Shown here piece after piece: positions 26,829 through 35,145 of a stretch of DNA of 64,000 nt. The DNA lies in the NCBI GenBank assembly GCA_020523885.1, contig JAJAPY010000010.1:38125-102124 (forward strand), read 5' to 3'. The notes below the pieces were generated by a model. That model did no database searches, was not told the DNA's origin, and saw only the letters and a list, made by a program, of their open reading frames with translations. A program made the translations under genes and the position numbers. Origin of the DNA: Candidatus Liberimonas magnetica (lineage in GTDB: Bacteria; Elusimicrobiota; Endomicrobiia; Endomicrobiales; JAFGIL01). Each line of letters starts with the position of its first letter. Position 1 is the first letter of the stretch.

Positions 26829-27824
26829 TTAAGGTACTTCTACTCCGTCAAAGACCTGTTTAACTATATCTTCACTGGTCGTTTCCTCGGCTTCAGCTTC
26901 ATAAGTCGGTATGACCCTGTGCCTTAAGACATCAAGGCCTATCTCTTTCACGTCTTCGGGAGTCACATAGCCCCTGCCTTTGATGAAAGCATAGGCTTTT
27001 GCAGCCAGTGTCAGGCATATAGTAGCGCGGGGCGATGCACCGTAGGCTATAAGTGATTTCAGGTTCTCAAGTTTATAGTCTTCGGGTTTTCTTGTAGCAA
27101 ATACGATATCAACTATATAATTCTTTACCTTTTCATCCACGTAGATATCGTGTACGATAGCCTTTACCTTTTTTATGTCTTCAGGCGTTATGACCGGGTT
27201 TACTTTTTCCAAGGTTTTGGACGTCATCCGCTCCAGTATCTGTTTTTCTTCTTCTTTGTTCGGATATGTTATCTTCAGTTTTAACATAAAACGGTCGATC
27301 TGAGCTTCAGGCAAAGGGTAGGTACCTTCCTGTTCTATAGGGTTTTGTGTTGCAAGGACCATAAACGGTTCAGGCAGAGCATGCGTAGTGTCGCCTATGG
27401 TTACCTGGTATTCCTGCATAGCTTCAAGAAGAGCGCTTTGGACCTTGGCCGGGGCGCGGTTTATTTCATCAGCAAGTATAAGGTTAGAGAATATCGGCCC
27501 TTTTTTAACGCTGAAACTTGCGTTTGACGGGTTGTAAACAAGGGTCCCTATCAAATCTGCAGGAAGAAGGTCCGGCGTGAACTGGATCCTCTGGAACTTT
27601 GTCCGTATAGCGCTTGACAAAGTCTTTACTGCGAGGGTTTTTGCAAGGCCCGGGACGCCTTCTATCAGGATATGCCCGTCAGCCAGAAGGCCTATAAGCA
27701 TCCTTTCTAATATATAATTTTGTCCTACGATGACCTTGTTTATTTCGCTCAGTAACTGTGCTACAAAGATGCTTTCCTGTTTGACTTTTTCATTGATCTG
27801 ACGGATATCCATCGGTGTTGTCAT
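26829..27824 (-). CDS. moxR: MoxR-family AAA+ ATPase
   Basis: 331 residues from the ATG at 27824, which has GGGAGG 5-6 nt upstream. The frame runs on to 27998, but those 58 codons read through the hairpin leader and encode a basic, non-conserved peptide. Walker A is GVPGLAKT (56-63), Walker B is LILADEINRAP, sensor 1 is VLATQNPIEQEGTYPLPEAQIDRF, and the lid contains SPRATICLTLAAKAYAF. MoxR proteins act as chaperones that insert metals or mature VWA proteins. It heads the Bat operon. Confidence 0.93.
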   Translation of the reverse strand: MTTPMDIRQINEKVKQESIFVAQLLSEINKVIVGQNYILERMLIGLLADGHILIEGVPGLAKTLAVKTLSSAIRTKFQRIQFTPDLLPADLIGTLVYNPSNASFSVKKGPIFSNLILADEINRAPAKVQSALLEAMQEYQVTIGDTTHALPEPFMVLATQNPIEQEGTYPLPEAQIDRFMLKLKITYPNKEEEKQILERMTSKTLEKVNPVITPEDIKKVKAIVHDIYVDEKVKNYIVDIVFATRKPEDYKLENLKSLIAYGASPRATICLTLAAKAYAFIKGRGYVTPEDVKEIGLDVLRHRVIPTYEAEAEETTSEDIVKQVFDGVEVP

Positions 27825-28032
27825 AAAGGCCTCCCTTATGTCGCGTCCCCGCCTTGGGCGGGGACTTACCTTCTCCCGCTCTCTGCGGGAGAAGGATTGT
27901 TCCGGCTCGATATGAAACTGCTCGCCGGAACGCTCCCAATAGGGAAACCTTTGGTTTCCCTTCTTGTGTCCGCCATTGAACCTTTGGCGGACTGTCATCC
28001 CTTCCTAAATTGTAGTGAACTTATTTAAAAGC
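27825..28032 (-). promoter_or_regulatory. Leader of the MoxR-Bat operon with five consecutive hairpins
   Basis: Five non-overlapping perfect or near-perfect stem-loops occupy 148 nt: 27845-27865 (GTCCCCGCC/GGCGGGGAC, loop 3), 27869-27895 (CCTTCTCCCGC/GCGGGAGAAGG, loop 5), 27899-27931 (GTTCCGGC/GCCGGAAC), 27942-27960 (GGGAAACC/GGTTTCCC, loop 3) and 27968-27992 (GTCCGCCA/TGGCGGAC, loop 9). None has a U-tract, so they are not classical terminators. Each has a different sequence. They end 20 nt before the moxR start. The function is unknown: mRNA stabilisation, attenuation, or a cluster of inserted palindromic elements. Confidence 0.75.
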
Positions 28033-28188
28033 GTAGAGCGGATAGTGCTTAGCGTATAGTTACAACCTTTGATTTTTCTAAGCGCAATATTTTAAAAAAG
28101 CGCATAGAGTATAGAGAATGACGGATAGAAAAAAATCATGAGTTGTTTTTGATTTTTATTATCCGCTCTACGCTCTACGCTATCCGCT
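28033..28188. repeat. Inverted word-repeat element (agcgtatag family), copy 3
   Basis: This 156-bp element lies between proA and the MoxR leader. Left arm: agcgtagag, cggatag, gcttagcgtatag; the centre holds degenerate copies (aagcgcat, agagtatag, gacggatag); right arm: tatccgctctacg, ctctacgctatccgctat. It belongs to the same family as 15556-15655 and 16728-16823 but is longer and partly decayed. With the hairpin leader it accounts for the whole 369-bp gene-free stretch 27825-28193. Confidence 0.7.
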
Positions 28189-28193
28189 ATTTA

Positions 28194-29459
28194 TTATTCT
28201 CTTATTTCTCCGTTACCGTGAACTATATATTTTGTTGTCGTTAACTCTTTAATTCCCATAGTGCCTCTTGCATGGAGCTTTTGGGTAGAGATGCCTATCT
28301 CTGAACCGAGCCCAAAGACCGAGCCGTCATGGAGCCTCGTGGAAGCATTATGAAATACGGCTGCAGCATCAACTTCCTTCAAAAACTTATCGGCGGTTTG
28401 TTTATTTTCTGTGATTATCGCTTCCGAATGGCCTGAACCGTACTTATTGATATGGTTAATGGCCTCTTCAGCGGAATCTACGACTTTTATAGACAGTACC
28501 AGGTCTAAATATTCGGTTGACCAGTCTTCTTCTTTTGCGGGTATAACTTCGGGTACTATGCTTTTTGTGATCTGGCAGCCCCTGACTTCTACTCCCTGTT
28601 CTTTGTAGGTATTACACAGAGGCGGAAGAAAACTTTTTGCGATATCTTTATGCATTAAAAGAGTTTCCAGGGCATTACAAACCCCCGGCCTCTGGCATTT
28701 TGCATTGACCGCTATCTTTTTAGCCATTTCCAGGTTTGCATCTTTATCGATGTAGGTGTGGCAAAGGCCTTTTCCATGTGAAAGAACAGGAACCGTAGCC
28801 TGCTGTCTGATATCTCTTATCATCTGTTCTCCGCCGCGCGGTATAACTAGGTCTATGAGGTTATCGAGCTTCACAAGTTCGAATATAGCTTCCCTGTCAG
28901 TCGTTTCTATAAACCCGATCGCTCCTTCCGGCAGGCCTGCTGTACCTGCTGCCTGGGCTATTATTTTAAACAGTGTATGGTTGGTGTTTATAGCTTCTGA
29001 ACCGCCGCGCAGGATGACAGCGTTCCCTGCTTTTAGGCAAAGGCCTGTGGCATCTACGGTAACATTTGGCCTTGATTCATAGATCATGGCGATAACGCCA
29101 AGAGGGACCTTAATTTTTTGTATATGGATACCCAGTGGCGGCGTCCAGTCTGCTATTATCTCGCCTACAGGATCGGGCAATACTGCTACATCTTTTAAGC
29201 CTCTTGTCATTTCGCTTATTCTTTTTTCGTTCAAAGCCAGCCTGTCTATAAGTGCATCGTTAAGCCCTGACTCTTTTGCAGCTTCGACATCTATTTCGTT
29301 CCTGAAAAGTATCTCGTCTTTTTGCTTAGCTATGGCGTCAGCCAGGGCAAGCAGTATCTTATTTTTTTGATCGCTTGTAAACCCTGCCAATTTCCTTGAA
29401 GCCAGCTTAGCGGCTATAGATTTTGCAATAATCAATTGTTTTAATTCTTTGGTTTCCAT
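28194..29459 (-). CDS. proA: Gamma-glutamyl phosphate reductase
   Basis: 421 residues from the ATG at 29459, chosen because GAGG lies 7 nt upstream; the frame extends to 29471. ProA motifs: ASRKLAGFTSDQKNKILLALADAI at the N-terminus, VPLGVIAMIYESRPNVTVDATGLC, the active-site segment KCQRPGVCNALETLLMH, and VFHNASTRLHDGSVFGLGSEIGISTQKLHARG at the C-terminus. It reduces gamma-glutamyl phosphate to glutamate semialdehyde in proline synthesis. proB and proC are not in the window. It has a consensus promoter overlapped by a CIRCE-type operator, which is unexpected for a biosynthetic gene. Confidence 0.95.
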   Translation of the reverse strand: METKELKQLIIAKSIAAKLASRKLAGFTSDQKNKILLALADAIAKQKDEILFRNEIDVEAAKESGLNDALIDRLALNEKRISEMTRGLKDVAVLPDPVGEIIADWTPPLGIHIQKIKVPLGVIAMIYESRPNVTVDATGLCLKAGNAVILRGGSEAINTNHTLFKIIAQAAGTAGLPEGAIGFIETTDREAIFELVKLDNLIDLVIPRGGEQMIRDIRQQATVPVLSHGKGLCHTYIDKDANLEMAKKIAVNAKCQRPGVCNALETLLMHKDIAKSFLPPLCNTYKEQGVEVRGCQITKSIVPEVIPAKEEDWSTEYLDLVLSIKVVDSAEEAINHINKYGSGHSEAIITENKQTADKFLKEVDAAAVFHNASTRLHDGSVFGLGSEIGISTQKLHARGTMGIKELTTTKYIVHGNGEIRE

Positions 29460-29474
29460 TTTACGCCTCATTAA

Positions 29475-29501
29475 TTAGCACTCTTAATACTACAGTGCTA
29501 A
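29475..29501 (-). promoter_or_regulatory. CIRCE-like operator (HrcA site) upstream of proA
   Basis: TTAGCACTC, a 9-nt spacer, then CAGTGCTAA. The CIRCE consensus is TTAGCACTC-N9-GAGTGCTAA, so only one position differs. The element directly abuts the -10 box of the proA promoter, where a bound HrcA repressor would block transcription. The same half-sites, including the same deviation, occur upstream of clpB at 37788-37814. Confidence 0.85.
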
Positions 29502-29529
29502 TTATACCACTTGACATTAATTTTGTCAA
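29501..29529 (-). promoter_or_regulatory. Sigma-70 promoter of proA
   Basis: On the minus strand: TTGACA (29524-29529), a 17-nt spacer, TATAAT (29501-29506); both hexamers match the consensus exactly. The -10 box shares its last base with the CIRCE element. Confidence 0.85.
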
Positions 29530-29578
29530 GCTGATTGTTTCTGATTCATTACTCGGAACTCGGGGGTAGTTCTGAATT

Positions 29579-31516
29579 TTATGCCGTTCTTTTATTCTTT
29601 ATCCAGTTAAGGAGCCCGCCGGCAAGTATTATATCCCTTTGGCGCGCAGTCAAGTCATACTGAAGTATGATTTGTGTGTTTGTCCTTTCCACGGTTACTT
29701 TAACTACGCTTTTGTTCTTTAGACAATGGATCAAGTCGTTAAGTTCCAGTTTATCCCTTAATTCTATCTTGTCATAATCTTCCGGGTCAAGGAACGTTAA
29801 CGGGAGTATCCCGAAGTTTATAAGGTTGGCGAGATGTATCCTGGCAAATGATTTTGCCAGAACTGCCTTAATATCCAAAAACCTGGGTGCAAGGGCTGCA
29901 TGTTCCCTTGATGAACCTTGCCCGTAGTTTTCACCTGCGATTATTACGCCGCCGTTATGAAAGACAGCATTTTCTTTGGTTCTTTTTATAAAATCCTTGT
30001 CCACGTTATGGAAAGTGTATTCGGCTATCGCCGGCAGGTTCGAACGTAAAGGCAGAATTTTTGAACCTGCAGGAAGAATATGGTCTGTAGTTATGTTGTC
30101 TCCGAGCTTTATTAATACTAAAGGCCGGATCTTATCTGGTAATTTATCAAACTGTGGAAGGGGCTTAATGTTCGGGCCTCTTAGGACTTCCGTTTTTTGC
30201 GGGTTTTTTGAAGGGGGAATAAAAAGCTTATCATTAATATCGAGTTTTTTCGGTAAATTAATCTTGATAGCTTTTCCAAGCTTATCTGGGTCTGTGATCT
30301 TTCCGAAAACGGCGGCAGCTATAGCTGTCTCTGGCGAGCAAAGATAGACTTTGGCATCTTTTGTTCCAGACCTTCCTTCAAAATTACGGTTAAAGGTCCT
30401 GAGCGACACGGCTCCGCTTGACGGTGATTGCCCCATGCCGATACACGGCCCGCAGGAACATTCAAGGACTCTGGCATTGCTTGCTACGATATCGGCTAAT
30501 GCTCCTGTTTTTGCAAGCATCACGAGGACCTGTTTTGAGCCAGGAGAAAGGACAAGGCTGACATTCGGGTGCACTTTTCTGGTTTTTAAAACTTTTGCGA
30601 TAAGCATCATGTCTTTTAAGGAAGAATTTGTGCAGGAACCTATGGCTACCTGCTGTACTTCGATGTTTTCTACTTCTTTTACTTTCTTGACATTGTCCGG
30701 GCTGTGCGGCAGGGCTATCATAGGTTCAAGTCTGCTCAGGTCTACCTGCATTTGTTCGTCATAAATAGCATCCTGGCTTGCCGACAGTTCCTCAAAATCC
30801 TTTATGCGGTTTTGATCTTTCAGGAATTTTTTTGTTATTTCGTCAGAAGGGAATATAGATGTAGTCAACCCGAGCTCAGTGCCCATATTAGTGATCGTGG
30901 CGCGTTCTTCTACGCTTAAAAACTTAATCCCGGGGCCGCAGAATTCCAATATCTTGCCCCGGCCGCCTTTGACGCTTAACTGCCTCAAGAGCTCTAAGAT
31001 TATATCCTTTGCGCTAACCCAGGGTTTTAATTTTTCTGTGAGCGTTACCTTAACTATCTTGGGCATAGTTACATAGAACGGTTCTCCTGCCAGAGCACAC
31101 GCCACGTCAAGCCCCCCTGCACCGAAGGCAAGCATTCCAAGGCCTCCTGCTGTAGGTGTATGAGAATCAGAACCTATCAAGGTCTGTCCTGGGACTCCGT
31201 ACCTTTCTAAATGAAGCTGATGGCATATGCCGTTTCCCGCAGGAGAGAAATATATGCCGTATTTGGACGCTATTGACTGTAAAAATCTATGGTCATCCGC
31301 ATTTTCAAAGCCTGTTTGCAGGGTATTATGATCGATATAACTTACCGAAAGCTTTGTTTTAACTTTAGGTATTCCCATAGCTTCAAACTGCAGGTATGCC
31401 AACGTACCTGTGGCGTCCTGGGTCAAGGTTTGGTCTATTTTAAGGCCTATCTCTACGCCAGGTACCATTTTTCCTGAAACCAGGTGCTTTGAAATGATTT
31501 TTTGAGTAATGTTCAT
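29579..31516 (-). CDS. Aconitate hydratase (single-chain, ~645-residue type)
   Basis: 645 residues. [4Fe-4S] ligands are visible in GSCTNSS (one Cys) and ECSCGPCIGMG (two Cys in the CxxC pattern). Substrate and family landmarks are SYIDHNTLQTG, TLIGSDSHTPTAGGLGMLAFGAGG and the C-terminal swivel domain with GENYGQGSSREHAALAPRFL. The length fits the shorter aconitases (TIGR01342 type) rather than the ~890-residue AcnA. It interconverts citrate and isocitrate in the TCA cycle; homoaconitate or isopropylmalate activity cannot be excluded. AGG lies 9-10 nt before the ATG. It stands alone between proA and a PorV-like gene. Confidence 0.9.
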   Translation of the reverse strand: MNITQKIISKHLVSGKMVPGVEIGLKIDQTLTQDATGTLAYLQFEAMGIPKVKTKLSVSYIDHNTLQTGFENADDHRFLQSIASKYGIYFSPAGNGICHQLHLERYGVPGQTLIGSDSHTPTAGGLGMLAFGAGGLDVACALAGEPFYVTMPKIVKVTLTEKLKPWVSAKDIILELLRQLSVKGGRGKILEFCGPGIKFLSVEERATITNMGTELGLTTSIFPSDEITKKFLKDQNRIKDFEELSASQDAIYDEQMQVDLSRLEPMIALPHSPDNVKKVKEVENIEVQQVAIGSCTNSSLKDMMLIAKVLKTRKVHPNVSLVLSPGSKQVLVMLAKTGALADIVASNARVLECSCGPCIGMGQSPSSGAVSLRTFNRNFEGRSGTKDAKVYLCSPETAIAAAVFGKITDPDKLGKAIKINLPKKLDINDKLFIPPSKNPQKTEVLRGPNIKPLPQFDKLPDKIRPLVLIKLGDNITTDHILPAGSKILPLRSNLPAIAEYTFHNVDKDFIKRTKENAVFHNGGVIIAGENYGQGSSREHAALAPRFLDIKAVLAKSFARIHLANLINFGILPLTFLDPEDYDKIELRDKLELNDLIHCLKNKSVVKVTVERTNTQIILQYDLTARQRDIILAGGLLNWIKNKRTA

Positions 31517-31640
31517 ATTTATAACCTGCTCCGTTTATTCTAAGTAGAATAACCGATAAAGGACAACCTATTTTATAAAATTTAGTTTTATAAATCAACA
31601 AGTTTGATTTTATAATTTTTGCATAGACATTGGGGCAAAA

Positions 31641-32606
31641 TTAGAACTTAAAAGTGGCAGATATCCGGTGGGTTGCTTCTAAATTTCCTGCTGAACTTAT
31701 ATAGGCGTAATCAATTCTTATTACATTGTGTTTCCAGTCACGGTTTACCGCTTCTTTCCACCAGGCCCCCTCACTTTGCGTTTTTAGAACGACCGGTGTC
31801 AAGAACCCTGCTCCGGCAGAAAAGCCGACAGAATCGCTTGCATTATAGCCTGCTCTTAAAAAGAAGGAATCGCTCATTCTATATTCGCTTCCAATGTGAA
31901 AACGGCTATCGGCATCGTTAGGCATCTCTTCATCTGCCGTAAATATTATTTTGGGTGAAACCATATAGGCCAGACCTGCAGTTATGTTCATGGGAAGCTG
32001 GTTTTCAACGTCTGAGATTTTTATCTTTTGACCGATATTCTGTGCGCAAACGCCAAAATTCAAGTTCCTTGAAAATTTATACAACAAACCGGCATCGGCG
32101 ACAAAGCTTGCAGCGGAATAATCTCCAAGGTTTTGCTGAAAATATTTCGCATGGGCACCAAAACTGATATTTGAAGTTGCCGGGAAAGAATATCCAATGC
32201 CTCCGACAAGGCTATTTAAGCTGATAGTTTTTATTACTGTTCCTGCTCCATCCCTTGCATCAAGGTTCCCCATGGATATATAGTTAACGTCGAGTATAAT
32301 GGAACTGTTGACATTTTTTCCTGCAGGTATTGAAATCGCTGCATAGGAACCCATTAGGTCGCTTATATAATCAGAGTAGGCAAAATGCAACTGCATTCCG
32401 TCCGTAAAAGTAAGGGCTGCAGGGTTCCACCAGACAGATTCTATGTCTTTATCCATAGCGACGTAAGCGCCGCCCATGCCCAGTGCTCTTGCTCCCTGTT
32501 CCATTCTCAAAAACACAGCTGTGGATGTGCCTGCATCGGTACCTGCAGCAAAAGTTGGAATAACTGATATTAAAAATATACTTGATATTATCAATGCTTT
32601 CTTCAT
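31641..32606 (-). CDS. PorV/PorQ-family outer-membrane barrel
   Basis: 321 residues. Signal peptide (ALIISSIFLISVIPTFAAG), then AGTSTAVFLRMEQGARALGMGGAYVAM and VWWNPAALTF, the same family signature as in the barrel at 7418-8707. The rest is a run of beta-strands closing with THRISATFKF, the C-terminal aromatic typical of outer-membrane barrels. It starts 18 nt after the stop of a secreted protein with a T9SS-like C-terminal domain, which repeats the pairing seen at 1-5196 and 7418-13120. Confidence 0.87.
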   Translation of the reverse strand: MKKALIISSIFLISVIPTFAAGTDAGTSTAVFLRMEQGARALGMGGAYVAMDKDIESVWWNPAALTFTDGMQLHFAYSDYISDLMGSYAAISIPAGKNVNSSIILDVNYISMGNLDARDGAGTVIKTISLNSLVGGIGYSFPATSNISFGAHAKYFQQNLGDYSAASFVADAGLLYKFSRNLNFGVCAQNIGQKIKISDVENQLPMNITAGLAYMVSPKIIFTADEEMPNDADSRFHIGSEYRMSDSFFLRAGYNASDSVGFSAGAGFLTPVVLKTQSEGAWWKEAVNRDWKHNVIRIDYAYISSAGNLEATHRISATFKF

Positions 32607-32624
32607 TTTTTATCCTAAAGTTCC

Positions 32625-34976
32625 TTATTGCACAATGACCAGTTTGTTAAGTGCTTTCTTGTCGCTGGAGTTTCCAATATTTATTCTATAAAGATAAAGC
32701 CCAGTCGCAAGTTTTTTACCTGCCTGGTTTATTAAGCCCCAGGGCCGCTTTATTTCGCCGGAGGCTGCGGGCCAAGGTTCTGTATATACCAGCTCACCTA
32801 AGATGTTGAATACTTCCAGTGTTGCAGTTGTTACAGAAGCCGCATTGTATGCGAATGTCACCGCAGCTACGCCTTTTGCAGGGTTTGGATATACATATAT
32901 TGACTGCTGCAATGCCGCCTGCAGGCCTGCCTGTGTGACGCTTAAGCTAAATGAATATTTAGTATTATCGGTTGTAGTGTTCCCTGCATTATCTTTAGCT
33001 ACTATTTGTATTTTATAATAAGCATAGGTGCTTTGTGGCGCACAGGTAAAAGTTATTACGTTTCCCCCGCTGGTACCGTGAGTACCTGCGATTGCATTAG
33101 AGATCGAAGTTGGGCTCAAACCGCCGAGCACTGTTACTCCTGAACCTGTTGTTGTACTTAAACTGAGGCTTGACCCGCCGGTGTCCTCAAGCGTAACTGT
33201 GATCGTTGTAAAAGGCTGGGAGAGGATCGGGCTTACTGAAAATACCGAAGTTCCATCAACTGTTACATCTGTAATAGTGGGTGCAGTTGAATCACCGGCA
33301 ACCTGGGCTACTGTCTTGTCTATCGTTATATTTCCGATTATTACCTTATCATTACCCGAGTTATCAATCGCGTGGTTTCCTGAATCGTCTATGCCTGAAA
33401 CAGTAAATACATAGTTGTCATTGGGAAGCGACATTCCAGCTTCGTCATAACCGTCCCATGTCTCATCCTGGTCGCCTGCTGAGCGGTTAAATACAAATAC
33501 TTTTTTGATATTATTTTTATTAAATGGAATGGGGTCGCCTGGAACATAACTATAGGTGGATGAACTTAGATAGTGGAGACTCCCTGTAGTCTGGCTCATA
33601 TAAAATGTTGTCCCCGGAGAACATATAATTATTTTTATCTTTGCTCCGCCCATCTGTGAGTTAGCACCGGCTAAAGTATATTTTATGTGGCCAAGAGGTG
33701 TATCCTGGGTTATTCCAAGAGATGCTACATTGATGAGCCTGAGGACATCAAATGCTATGGTTCCTTCAATATTGTGGCTGTCCGTAATATTTTTGTTAAA
33801 AAAGCTGCCGGATTGCCCCCAAAACTCTATAGCATCAACTGTGTATCTGTAAACATCGTTGTTAACGATAAGCCCTTTTTCGTTTCTGCCGTCCCAACTC
33901 TCTACCTGGACTGTTTTATCCCAGTCATCAGGAGATGCGCCTTTGTCTATTGACGATATATTATCGCCTTCTTTCCTTGGAGCTGAACTTACGACAACCC
34001 TTACTAATGTATCATCGCTGGTAATTGGCGTCTGTTTCCTGTCCCATATTTTCATTGTTACAAATCCGTTTTTGCTCAGGTAATAATTAAACTTGAAAGG
34101 CGGGCCGTAATGTAATTCCTTGGTTACGTCTCCAACAGAAGTGTAAACTATTCCTTGATCTATATTAATATGGGTTACATCTACATTTACATAATTTGCA
34201 GCCAAGAAATCAGCCGCAGTTTTTGATGGATATGCCCTGACAAAGTATCCTCCGTTATGTTTATGCTGTCCAGCACCATGCTCATTTATGAAGCAATCCC
34301 ATGTAAAAGTAGGAGTACATGAGAATGTTGTGCTACTAAAAAAAAGGTTATAGCCAGTTATAATAGGCACTTGAATTCTAGTTCCTGAAAGTAAGGTGCT
34401 TTTAACATTAATGGCGGTCACAATATCAAGAAAAATATCCGGCTGTGATGTGGGGTCAAAACCATCACCGGTTCCGGCAACAGTGAATGTAAGTCTTATT
34501 GTTTGGGAATCGTAACCGACTTGATAGGTGTTTATCCCGTCTACTGTTGTAGTTACATTTGTAATGCTTATCGGCCCGGAAATAGCTGTTACAGTTTTTG
34601 GGCCCATTACGGCGCTAACCGTGCCTCCAGAAGAATCAAAAGCAACTATACTGACATAATACCTTGTATTTGTGATGGTGTTGGAATAAAACACATGCAT
34701 ATCCGCCTGGCCCAGGTAAGGAGCTGATATCTTCTGCACTGAATTGTTTCCTTCTAATTGGGCAAAGGACAACCCCCCTATGCTTATCGTTGCAATATAG
34801 ATGTAATAGTCGGTAGACAAAGTCGGAGAGCCGTGAACGTTCCAGAAAATGGCAAGAGTGCCGCTATAGTTTTTTACGGTTTGAAAGACTGGATCTGGTG
34901 GTGCAGCGATACAAAATGAAGATGAAACTAAGATGAGTGTGATTATGAAAAATAAGGAAAAGCAGAGTTTTCGCAT
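32625..34976 (-). CDS. Secreted protein with FlgD-Ig repeats and YPNP-type C-terminal sorting domain
   Basis: 783 residues. Signal peptide (LCFSLFFIITLILVSSSFCIA), FN3-like N-terminal part, then FlgD-Ig-like units (VESWDGRNEKGLIVNNDVY at ~350; DETWDGYDEAGMSLPNDNYVF at ~520). The C-terminal ~85 residues open with VYPNPAKG and continue LEVFNILGELVYTE ... GKKLATGLYLYRI, as in T9SS type A sorting domains. No enzyme domain is visible. Its promoter places the predicted transcript start about 4-5 nt before the ATG, and no Shine-Dalgarno is present, so the mRNA may be leaderless. Probably exported and presented by the downstream PorV-like barrel. Confidence 0.83.
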   Translation of the reverse strand: MRKLCFSLFFIITLILVSSSFCIAAPPDPVFQTVKNYSGTLAIFWNVHGSPTLSTDYYIYIATISIGGLSFAQLEGNNSVQKISAPYLGQADMHVFYSNTITNTRYYVSIVAFDSSGGTVSAVMGPKTVTAISGPISITNVTTTVDGINTYQVGYDSQTIRLTFTVAGTGDGFDPTSQPDIFLDIVTAINVKSTLLSGTRIQVPIITGYNLFFSSTTFSCTPTFTWDCFINEHGAGQHKHNGGYFVRAYPSKTAADFLAANYVNVDVTHINIDQGIVYTSVGDVTKELHYGPPFKFNYYLSKNGFVTMKIWDRKQTPITSDDTLVRVVVSSAPRKEGDNISSIDKGASPDDWDKTVQVESWDGRNEKGLIVNNDVYRYTVDAIEFWGQSGSFFNKNITDSHNIEGTIAFDVLRLINVASLGITQDTPLGHIKYTLAGANSQMGGAKIKIIICSPGTTFYMSQTTGSLHYLSSSTYSYVPGDPIPFNKNNIKKVFVFNRSAGDQDETWDGYDEAGMSLPNDNYVFTVSGIDDSGNHAIDNSGNDKVIIGNITIDKTVAQVAGDSTAPTITDVTVDGTSVFSVSPILSQPFTTITVTLEDTGGSSLSLSTTTGSGVTVLGGLSPTSISNAIAGTHGTSGGNVITFTCAPQSTYAYYKIQIVAKDNAGNTTTDNTKYSFSLSVTQAGLQAALQQSIYVYPNPAKGVAAVTFAYNAASVTTATLEVFNILGELVYTEPWPAASGEIKRPWGLINQAGKKLATGLYLYRINIGNSSDKKALNKLVIVQ

Positions 34977-34987
34977 AATTTAAACAA

Positions 34988-35016
34988 ATTATAGTAGAAA
35001 AATAAAAATTTGTCAA
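34988..35016 (-). promoter_or_regulatory. Sigma-70 promoter giving a near-leaderless transcript
   Basis: Minus strand: TTGACA (35011-35016), 17-nt spacer, TATAAT (34988-34993). Only 11 nt separate the -10 box from the ATG at 34976, so transcription should begin about 4-5 nt before the start codon. Confidence 0.8.
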
Positions 35017-35145
35017 CCCCTTATTAAATAACAAATAGAAAACAATAAAAATCCTAAATTATAGGTCAAAATAAATGATATAATTTCAAAATTCAAAAGA
35101 TTATTTGGGTAGTTCAGTCTATTATTTTTCAATTATTGTTGGGAT

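Noticed and set aside
27825..27998. 58-codon N-terminal extension of moxR
   Set aside because: It reads through the five hairpins, encodes an Arg-rich non-conserved peptide, and the ATG at 27824 has GGGAGG at a proper distance and fits the family N-terminus.
29511..29530. Inverted repeat CTTGACA/TGTCAAG as an operator upstream of proA
   Set aside because: The minus-strand half is simply the -35 box of proA, and no matching -10 box exists for a divergent plus-strand promoter. The symmetry may be by chance; CIRCE explains the regulation better.
29990..30070. tRNA-like ggttcgaa sequence
   Set aside because: It lies inside the conserved C-terminal coding region of aconitase and no cloverleaf can be drawn. 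No tRNA was found in the window.
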